A stretch of 55,698 bases of DNA from assembly GCA_017504485.1 (NCBI GenBank), contig JAFVRC010000048.1, forward strand, positions 1 to 55,698, given 5' to 3'. Source of the DNA: Alistipes sp. Its GTDB lineage: Bacteria > Bacteroidota > Bacteroidia > Bacteroidales > Rikenellaceae. The position numbers and the translations under genes were made by a program. Below the pieces are notes generated by a model, which was given only the letters and a program-made list of their open reading frames with translations, searched no databases and was not told the DNA's origin. Positions within the stretch are counted from its first letter, which is position 1, and every line of letters begins with the position of its first letter. Below are positions 49,689 through 55,698 of this stretch, piece after piece.

Positions 49689-51023
49689 ATGAGATCTATA
49701 TTTACGAAGATTTTTGCACTTGCCGCGCTGCTGCTCGTCGCTCTGTCGGGCTCGGCGGCGGATCGCGCACATACGCTCAAGGTGTACAATTGGGCGGACT
49801 ACATCGACGAGAGCGTTCTTGCCGACTTCAAAGAGTGGTACAAGGAGCAGACGGGCGAAGAGGTGGAGGTTATCTATCAACTCTTCGATATTAACGAGAT
49901 TATGCTCGCGAAGATTGAGCGCGGCAAGGAGGATTTCGATGTCGTATGTCCGTCGGAGTATATTATAGAGCGAATGTTGCGCAACAATCTGCTGCTGCCT
50001 ATCGACCGAGATTTTGGCTCTACGCCCGACTATACGAAGAATATCTCGCCATATATTATCGACTGCTTCAACCGCATTGATGGCTCCGGCAAAAATGCGA
50101 ATGACTACGCCGTGGGATATATGTGGGGTACGACAGGCCTGCTCTACAACACCAAGTATGTCAGCGAAGAGGAGGCCTCGACGTGGGCTTCGCTTGTGAA
50201 CGAGAAGTTCGCCCACAAGATATTCATCAAGGATGCTTTTCGCGATGTGTATGGCCCGCTATTGCTCTATCTGCGCCGCGATGACCTCGCCAAGGGACTC
50301 ACCACACCCGATAAGTTGATGTACGATGCTTCCGACGAGGCTATCGCCGAGGTCGAAGCGTTCCTCAAGCAGGCCAAGCAGTATGTTGCTGGCTGGGAGG
50401 CCGATTTCGGCAAGGAGATGATGACCAAGGAGAAGGCTTATATCAACCTGACGTGGAGCGGCGATGCGGTGTGGGCTATTGAGGAGGCTGCGGATGTAGG
50501 TGTGTCGCTCGACTATCGAGTGCCCAACGAGGGCAGCAACGTCTGGTTTGATGGTTGGGTAATACCAAAGTATGCCAAGAATATCAAGGCGGCTCGTTAC
50601 TTTATAAATTATATGTGCCGTCCCGATATTGCTATTCGCAATATGGAGGAGATTGGCTATGTGAGCGTTATCGCCACACCGGAGGTTCTCGAGCAAATGA
50701 GCGACGAGTCGATTGGGGCCTCAACCGATGCTTCATACTTCTTTGGTGAGGGTGCCGAGAGCGCCAAACTCGACCCCGTACAGTACCCCGACCGCAAGGT
50801 TGTCGAGCGATGCTCGATGATGCACGACTCGGGTGCTCGTACCGAGCAGATGCTCGAGATGTGGGCGCGTGTTAAGGGCGACAATGTGAGCAGTTGGATA
50901 TTAGCCGTGATAGGTGTAACATTGGTCGGAATGTTCGTATTGGGCATTCGTAAGCGCGTGCTTAAGGCGCGTAGCAAGCGCTATCATCGACTCCCAAAAC
51001 GAGCTAAACGCAAAAATAAATAG
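49689..51023 (+). CDS. potD: Polyamine-binding protein PotD with extra C-terminal membrane anchor
   Basis: 444 aa. Signal peptide MRSIFTKIFALAALLLVALSGSA. The binding domain shows VYNWADYIDESVLADF near residue 32, DVVCPSEYIIERM near 84, YMWGTTGLLYNTKYV near 142 and INLTWSGDAVWAI near 258, matching PotD/PotF. A distinctive feature is the end: SSWILAVIGVTLVGMFVLGI (about 402-421) is a membrane helix followed by a highly basic tail, so the protein is probably tethered to the inner membrane rather than free or lipid-anchored. Substrate is a polyamine by homology; which one is not clear. Confidence 0.92.
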   Translation: MRSIFTKIFALAALLLVALSGSAADRAHTLKVYNWADYIDESVLADFKEWYKEQTGEEVEVIYQLFDINEIMLAKIERGKEDFDVVCPSEYIIERMLRNNLLLPIDRDFGSTPDYTKNISPYIIDCFNRIDGSGKNANDYAVGYMWGTTGLLYNTKYVSEEEASTWASLVNEKFAHKIFIKDAFRDVYGPLLLYLRRDDLAKGLTTPDKLMYDASDEAIAEVEAFLKQAKQYVAGWEADFGKEMMTKEKAYINLTWSGDAVWAIEEAADVGVSLDYRVPNEGSNVWFDGWVIPKYAKNIKAARYFINYMCRPDIAIRNMEEIGYVSVIATPEVLEQMSDESIGASTDASYFFGEGAESAKLDPVQYPDRKVVERCSMMHDSGARTEQMLEMWARVKGDNVSSWILAVIGVTLVGMFVLGIRKRVLKARSKRYHRLPKRAKRKNK

Positions 51024-51066
51024 GCTGCACGTCGCAATAATGGTTATAACCTATCGAGATTTTTAC

Positions 51067-51074
51067 TAATTTTG
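51067..51074 (+). promoter_or_regulatory. -7 element for the aminotransferase gene
   Basis: TAATTTTG, 35 nt before the ATG at 51110, matching TAnnTTTG. The -33 partner is weak. It lies after potD, so the aminotransferase has its own start in addition to possible read-through. Confidence 0.6.
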
Positions 51075-51109
51075 CACCACGAGAGAACGTATAAACACAA
51101 TTATAGACT

Positions 51110-52294
51110 ATGGCAAAGATTAATATCGAGCGCGCAAACCGCATGAGTGGCACGGGCGAGTACTACTTCTCGCGCCGTCTGCGTGAAATTTCGGAAATGG
51201 AGGCCGCTACGGGCCGTCAGGTGATTAAACTTGCAATGGGAAGCCCCGATCTTCCGCCGCACCCTTCGGTTGTTGAGCGACTTTCGAAGGAGGCTCTGCG
51301 TCCGGACGTACACAAGTATATGTCGTTCAAGGGCGAGCCGGTATTGCGCAAGGCTTTTGCTGATTGGTACAAGCGTTGGTATGGCGTAGAGCTCGACTAT
51401 GAGTCGGAGGTACTGCCTCTTATCGGCTCGAAGGAGGGTATTATGCATATCTGTCAGACCTTCATCAACCCGGGTGACAAGGTGTTGGTGCCAAATCCGG
51501 GCTACGCAGCCTACAAGGCGGCGGTGAGCATGACGGGCGGCGTGATGATGCCTTACTCGCTCAATAAACAGACCGACTTTATGCCTGACTTCGAGGCTAT
51601 CGAGGCCGAGGGGGTCGAGGGTGTGAAGATTATGTTCGCCAACTTCCCGGGTATGCCTACGGGCCAAACACCGACGCGTGAGCTGTTCGAGAAGATTGTA
51701 GCCTTCGCCAAGAAGCACAATATCCTTGTCATCCACGACAACCCATATTCGTTCATCCGCAATGCCGACAAGCCTATGAGCATCCTCTCTATCGAGGGCG
51801 CGAAAGATGTATGTATGGAGATGAACTCACTCTCGAAGGGTCACTCGATGGCCGGCTGGCGTGTCGGCGTGATTGTCGGCTGCAAGGAGTGGATTGACTC
51901 GATTCTCACCTTCAAGTCGAACATGGACTCTGGTATGTTCTACCCTATTCAAGCTGCGGCCGAGACGGCTCTTGCGTTGGGCGAGGATTGGTTCAAGGAG
52001 CTCAACGAGATATACTATGAGCGCGAGAAGGAGGGCTATGCTCTGCTCGATGCTCTCGGTTGCAAGTATCGTCCACATCAGGCCGGTCTGTTCATCTGGG
52101 CCGAGATACCTGAATCTTTCGAGGGCGACTGCTACGCCTTCTCGGATGAGGTGCTCGACAAGTGCGACGTATTCCTTACGCCTGGCGGCATCTTCGGCAC
52201 CGAGGGCGAGCGTTATGTCCGTATTACCCTCTGCTGCCCTGCCGAGCTTCTGCGCAAGGCTACCGAGAAGGTTAAGGCTGCATACGCACGCTAA
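51110..52294 (+). CDS. PLP-dependent aminotransferase, class I/II
   Basis: 394 aa. Fold-type I features: MGSPDLPPHPSVVERL near residue 43, YMSFKGEPVLRKAFADWY near 70, IGSKEGIMHICQTFINPGDKVLVPNPGY near 104, NFPGMPTGQTP near 178, HDNPYSFI near 213 and SLSKGHSMAGWRVG near 242, where the Lys binds PLP. VRITLCCPAELL near the end has the carboxylate-binding Arg. It resembles the LL-diaminopimelate/aspartate-type family; the substrate is not certain. It follows the pot operon by 86 bp but has its own promoter, so a link to polyamine metabolism is unproven. Confidence 0.92.
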   Translation: MAKINIERANRMSGTGEYYFSRRLREISEMEAATGRQVIKLAMGSPDLPPHPSVVERLSKEALRPDVHKYMSFKGEPVLRKAFADWYKRWYGVELDYESEVLPLIGSKEGIMHICQTFINPGDKVLVPNPGYAAYKAAVSMTGGVMMPYSLNKQTDFMPDFEAIEAEGVEGVKIMFANFPGMPTGQTPTRELFEKIVAFAKKHNILVIHDNPYSFIRNADKPMSILSIEGAKDVCMEMNSLSKGHSMAGWRVGVIVGCKEWIDSILTFKSNMDSGMFYPIQAAAETALALGEDWFKELNEIYYEREKEGYALLDALGCKYRPHQAGLFIWAEIPESFEGDCYAFSDEVLDKCDVFLTPGGIFGTEGERYVRITLCCPAELLRKATEKVKAAYAR

Positions 52295-52316
52295 TCGTGA
52301 TTTTGCAAATAGACAG

Positions 52317-52353
52317 GTGTCCGATCTTCGTCGTGAGGTCGGACACTTTTTTT
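52317..52353. terminator. Terminator between aminotransferase and ABC-2 permease genes
   Basis: GTGTCCGA (52317-52324) pairs with TCGGACAC (52339-52346) and is followed by seven T on the plus strand. It ends transcription of the aminotransferase; the minus-strand permease gene ends just beyond at 52357. Confidence 0.9.
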
Positions 52354-52356
52354 GCG

Positions 52357-53511
52357 CTATCGACCGCGGCGAATGGCGATATAGGCCGTCGTGCCATAGA
52401 GTACGACAAGTGCGCCGAGCGTGGCTATCTGGGGCGCAACATCCGCAAGCGAGGCTCCTGCGCTCTGAATACGGATGTATCCCTCTACTGCATTGCTGCT
52501 CGGCAATAGGCGACCGAGCATATGGAGCCATTGTGGAAAGGCTTCGTGCGGAAGCGACACTCCGCTCACCAGCAGCGCAGGGATGGAGCTCCAAAAGAGC
52601 AACATCAACGACTCCTCACGACGTGAGTAGAGAGGACTCAACGAGAGTCCGAGTAGTACGGAGGCCGTAATGAACAGTGCAAGAAGCACCACGCACGCCT
52701 CCGTCGAGCCGTTCATCGGGTATTCGAAGAGGCGATAGTGCAATACGAAAATATAGGTAGCCGTCACACTGTAGAGCGCAGCGTAGGCCACCGTGCGGCC
52801 AATGAGTGTGGCAAAAGGTGCGTGTGTGCGTTGTCGCCCGAACTCGTTGCGCGTGCCGCACACAAGACCTATTCCTACGAGAGCCGTCTGTTGCAATATC
52901 AGGATAAGCACGGCCGGCATTACGAACACTCCGTAACCCAACGAAGGGTTGTAGAGGTTATGCGTATGGAGCGAAACGGGGGTTGCCACTATTGCAGCTT
53001 CGCTCGCTGTGCGACCACTTAACTCGAGCCGGCGTTGCACAACCGAAACGCCTTCGCTCTGCACAACCGTCGATACAGCCTCGAGAGTCTGCCTATATAT
53101 CAAAAGGTAGCCTGCATCGCAATAAGCCGCAATTGTTGTCTGTCGTCCTGTGACCAACGAGCGGGCATATTCTGCCGGTATAAGCACTATGCCATAGGCC
53201 CGACGAGCGAAGAATAGGCATTGCGCCTCGGGCATACTCTCTGCCTCGAAGGCGACCTCGATGTTTGGCGAGCTGTCGAGCATGCGGATTAGATGGCGAC
53301 TCTGCGGAGTGCGACTCTCATCGACAACCACAATAGGCACATCGCGCAGAATCTCACCTCCGTAGCCCAATGAATAGAGTGTCGAGTATATCAACACGGC
53401 GAGAAGGAGTATCAACACAGCACCATTGTCGCGAAAGATAAGTCGCCACTCGGTGGTGAGAGTGTGCGACACACGATACACGAAATTACGAAATAGACGT
53501 GTGTGTTTCAT
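52357..53511 (-). CDS. ABC-2 type transporter permease (second of pair)
   Basis: 384 aa. One N-terminal membrane segment (AVLILLLAVLIYSTLYSLGY) is followed by a periplasmic domain of about 150 residues (DVPIVVVDESRTPQSRHLIRML) and five C-terminal membrane segments, the architecture of YhhJ/YbhR-type ABC-2 permeases. FPQWLHMLGRLLPSSNAVEGYIRI near residue 325 is the conserved C-terminal ABC-2 motif. It overlaps the first permease gene by 4 bp, so they are translated together. Probably exports a drug or lipid-like molecule with the HlyD adaptor. No ATPase is encoded beside it in the window. Confidence 0.92.
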   Translation of the reverse strand: MKHTRLFRNFVYRVSHTLTTEWRLIFRDNGAVLILLLAVLIYSTLYSLGYGGEILRDVPIVVVDESRTPQSRHLIRMLDSSPNIEVAFEAESMPEAQCLFFARRAYGIVLIPAEYARSLVTGRQTTIAAYCDAGYLLIYRQTLEAVSTVVQSEGVSVVQRRLELSGRTASEAAIVATPVSLHTHNLYNPSLGYGVFVMPAVLILILQQTALVGIGLVCGTRNEFGRQRTHAPFATLIGRTVAYAALYSVTATYIFVLHYRLFEYPMNGSTEACVVLLALFITASVLLGLSLSPLYSRREESLMLLFWSSIPALLVSGVSLPHEAFPQWLHMLGRLLPSSNAVEGYIRIQSAGASLADVAPQIATLGALVVLYGTTAYIAIRRGR

Positions 53512-54686
53512 AACCGTTTTGTATATTTGCTATTGCGAAAGATTGTCGCACTACGCCCCATCACGGCTATTGGCAACAGCCAGAATAAGGCCATGTATGC
53601 AATTTGTGGCAGCGAGATATCAGCGGACGCGCCCCGCATTGTCTGGTCGATAACGAGACGCATATAGTGCGTGTATGGGAACAGAGGTGAGAGCCATGCC
53701 ACGGAGTCGTACATCGCCATTGTCGGAAAGGTTATGCCCGAGAATGTAAATGCCAAGACCGAGTAGCCGCCGCCCAACGACAGTGCAAGGCGCATATTGG
53801 CCGTTGCGACAAGAGTTGTGAAGGCTACTGCCTCATAGCTGAAAATCAGCACAGCCGTAGCTGCTACGACCATCCATGCACTGCCCTGCAAGGGTACGCC
53901 TACGATATAAAACATCGTGGCGAGCATCACTGCGGCAATGCAACACATCAACAGCGAGACGAAGCTGAGCTTTCCGACTATAGCTGCCGAGAGCGAGCCG
54001 CCGGAACTATTGAACCACTCGACAGCGGTTGCATTGCGCAGTTCGGAACCAAGAGCATAGATGGTGGCCACGACACAGAATATAACAAGCATCATAGACA
54101 TAAAACCTCCGGCAAGGTAGTAGCCGTAGTTGAGCCACGGGTTGAAGAGGGCGTGCTGCGACAAGGCGATAGGTTGCGCCAATGCCATAGCAGCCTCAAT
54201 CGAAGCCCCGCTACGCTCCGCAATAGCTATTGTCGTGCCGGCCGATAGTGTACGGACGGCCATTGTCGCGCCTCTCGACACAAGACCATTGGCCGAGATA
54301 TTCACACCGCTATTGTAGAGCTCGACCGTCGAGCCGCGAAGTGCAAGAATGTCGTTCTCGAAGTTGCGAGGCAGAAATATTACCGCATAAATATCCCCTT
54401 GCCGCAACATTTGCTCAGCCTCGTCGCGGCTCTGCAGCTCGCATAGCACCGCAATCTCCTCTGTGGCATCCAACATTGCGACAGCACGTCGAGAAAGAGG
54501 TGTCGAATCCTCGTCGATAATCGCTACGGGGAGGTTGCGCATCTCTCCTTTAGAGAAGAAGGCCGCGAAGAACACAAATGATACGAGTGGTAGCCACAAC
54601 CCCACCAAGCGATATATGCACGAAGTGGCGAAGCGACCGCACTCGCGGATGAATGCATTGCGCAATGCTCTGAAATAGCGGCTCAT
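53508..54686 (-). CDS. ABC-2 type transporter permease (first of pair)
   Basis: 392 aa from the ATG at 54686 (MSRYFRALRNAFIRECGRF). The longer frame to 54818 overlaps the HlyD gene and its extra residues look non-coding. Membrane segment LVGLWLPLVSFVFFAAFF, then a periplasmic domain (LPVAIIDEDSTPLSRRAVAMLD) and five C-terminal helices, with WLSPLFPYTHYMRLVIDQTMRG near 345. Same architecture as its neighbour, so they likely form a heterodimer. The start lies 2 bp after the HlyD stop. Confidence 0.92.
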   Translation of the reverse strand: MSRYFRALRNAFIRECGRFATSCIYRLVGLWLPLVSFVFFAAFFSKGEMRNLPVAIIDEDSTPLSRRAVAMLDATEEIAVLCELQSRDEAEQMLRQGDIYAVIFLPRNFENDILALRGSTVELYNSGVNISANGLVSRGATMAVRTLSAGTTIAIAERSGASIEAAMALAQPIALSQHALFNPWLNYGYYLAGGFMSMMLVIFCVVATIYALGSELRNATAVEWFNSSGGSLSAAIVGKLSFVSLLMCCIAAVMLATMFYIVGVPLQGSAWMVVAATAVLIFSYEAVAFTTLVATANMRLALSLGGGYSVLAFTFSGITFPTMAMYDSVAWLSPLFPYTHYMRLVIDQTMRGASADISLPQIAYMALFWLLPIAVMGRSATIFRNSKYTKRL

Positions 54687-54688
54687 AG

Positions 54689-55678
54689 TTACTCGAATTG
54701 AGAGTAATCGATCACGACGCTCATTCCGGGCCGCAGATTTGCAATAGGCATGTTGGGGCGTAGTCGCACGGCGAATGTACGCACGTCGAAAGAGCCTCGC
54801 GTGCGTGTGGCATCCCACGTTGCAAACTCCGCCTCAGCGGCGATGTAGTCAATGCACATCTCGACATAGCGGTCGATAGCCGGCACATAGAGCGTGACTA
54901 CACGCCCCTTTGTAAAGGCGGGCAGTAGCGTTTCGGCAATATTGAATTCGGCCCACGCGTCGGCCATATCTATAATCTCGACAACAGGCGTGCCGGTGCC
55001 GACCAACTCGCCTACTTCGGATGTTATGCTCGACACCTCACCCGTAATCGGAGCATAGACCTTCGCATCTTCGATGTAACTCTCGACTTCTGCTACGGCT
55101 CCCTGCGCAGCTTCAACGCGGGCCGCTGCGGCCTGCTTGTCTTCGCGTTGCGCTCCGGCAAGCGCAAGACTATACTGTGCGGCCGCGGCCTGTTTGTCGG
55201 CAAGTGCGGCACGATATGAAGCCTCGGCCTCGTCGAGCTTTTGTGCCGAGATTACCCCCTCGCGGTAGAGATTTTGGGCCCGCTCAAGCCCCTTGGTGGC
55301 GAGTGTAAGTGCAGCCTGTGCCTTGCTCTTCAGACTGCGTGCCGTCTCTATCTGCTGCCGTCGTGCGCCGGCCAACACTTTCGAGTCGAGAGCCATGGCG
55401 GCACTCTCGGCAGCGCGTGCCTCGATGAGTTTGGCATCAAGCTCGGGAGTCGAAAGGCGATAGAGCAATGCTCCCTTTTCGATATTGTCGCCCTCACGCA
55501 CGCGCATCTCGACAATACGGCCTGCAATTTTGGATGATGCGGTGTAGGTGGTACATACTACCCGCCCTTGAAGCAGTATCGGCTTGCGCCTCTGGAAGTA
55601 GCGGGCCAATAGTAGTATGGCCCCTACGATAAGCATAATAATCATAACGGATAGGAGTGTTGTGTAGAGTCGTTTCAT
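54689..55678 (-). CDS. HlyD-family periplasmic adaptor
   Basis: 329 aa. One N-terminal membrane helix (LLSVMIIMLIVGAILLLARYF) anchors it in the inner membrane. A biotinyl-lipoyl half follows (GRVVCTTYTASSKIAGRIVEMRVREGDNIEKGALLYRL). A long Ala/Gln/Glu/Lys-rich helical hairpin spans about 85-195, then the second lipoyl half VYAPITGEVSSITSEVGELVGTGTPVVEI near 205 and a beta-barrel end, NLRPGMSVVIDY. This is the membrane-fusion part of a tripartite exporter linking the two permeases to a TolC-like channel, which would lie upstream outside the window. Likely first visible gene of the operon. Confidence 0.94.
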   Translation of the reverse strand: MKRLYTTLLSVMIIMLIVGAILLLARYFQRRKPILLQGRVVCTTYTASSKIAGRIVEMRVREGDNIEKGALLYRLSTPELDAKLIEARAAESAAMALDSKVLAGARRQQIETARSLKSKAQAALTLATKGLERAQNLYREGVISAQKLDEAEASYRAALADKQAAAAQYSLALAGAQREDKQAAAARVEAAQGAVAEVESYIEDAKVYAPITGEVSSITSEVGELVGTGTPVVEIIDMADAWAEFNIAETLLPAFTKGRVVTLYVPAIDRYVEMCIDYIAAEAEFATWDATRTRGSFDVRTFAVRLRPNMPIANLRPGMSVVIDYSQFE

Positions 55679-55698
55679 TGTCTATCTATTTTCAAAAA

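Overview
The window looks like a chromosomal segment of a Bacteroidota bacterium, probably Rikenellaceae and perhaps Alistipes. The phylum rests on several things seen in the sequence: many promoters of the form TTTG - about 20 nt - TAnnTTTG instead of -35/-10 boxes, few Shine-Dalgarno sites, many lipoproteins, a TonB-dependent receptor, GH20 and GH99-like enzymes, and families typical of the phylum (DUF4199, DUF4293, DUF4294, DUF5689). The genus is a guess from the fairly high GC and gene style. I see no rRNA, CRISPR array, insertion sequence or prophage.

Layout. 1-5249 (minus): a run with acidic protein, RsmI, LpxL-like acyltransferase, two family-2 glycosyltransferases and a truncated GH20 hexosaminidase. 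5382-10165 (minus): outer-membrane barrel, PhoH, PepD, lipid kinase, small lipoprotein. 10281-11585: der. 11704-13413 (minus): lipoprotein that joins a fimbrillin-like region to a DNA/RNA non-specific endonuclease, then tRNA-Gln and a DUF4294 protein. 14461-23287 (plus): thioesterase, GH99-like lipoprotein, ffh, GH20, era, TPR protein, MFS transporter. 23328-27875: glycosyltransferase, XRE regulator, M16 protease.

28304-40067 (plus) is the most interesting part. It encodes, in order, a large lipoprotein with DUF5689/OB-fold-like and BACON-like modules, a NUC1-type endonuclease lipoprotein, an endonuclease/exonuclease/phosphatase-family nuclease, a TonB-dependent receptor carrying a TolA-like membrane anchor and coiled coil, a second DUF5689-type lipoprotein and two tandem S1/P1 nucleases. 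I infer a nucleic-acid scavenging locus organised like a polysaccharide utilisation locus but without SusD: surface binding and cutting, TonB-driven import, then periplasmic degradation to nucleosides and phosphate.

40128-45465: LMW phosphatase, SRP RNA (recognised from its CAGG / GGAA / AGCA apical domain), mltG, a membrane and glycosyltransferase gene group, and an Ntn-hydrolase. 45568-51023: a polyamine ABC importer (potABCD) preceded by an outer-membrane barrel gene, followed by an aminotransferase. 52357-55678 (minus): an HlyD-type adaptor with two ABC-2 permeases.

Both parts of the signal recognition particle (Ffh and its RNA) and two essential ribosome-assembly GTPases (Der, Era) lie here, so this is core chromosome with accessory nutrient-acquisition loci between housekeeping genes.
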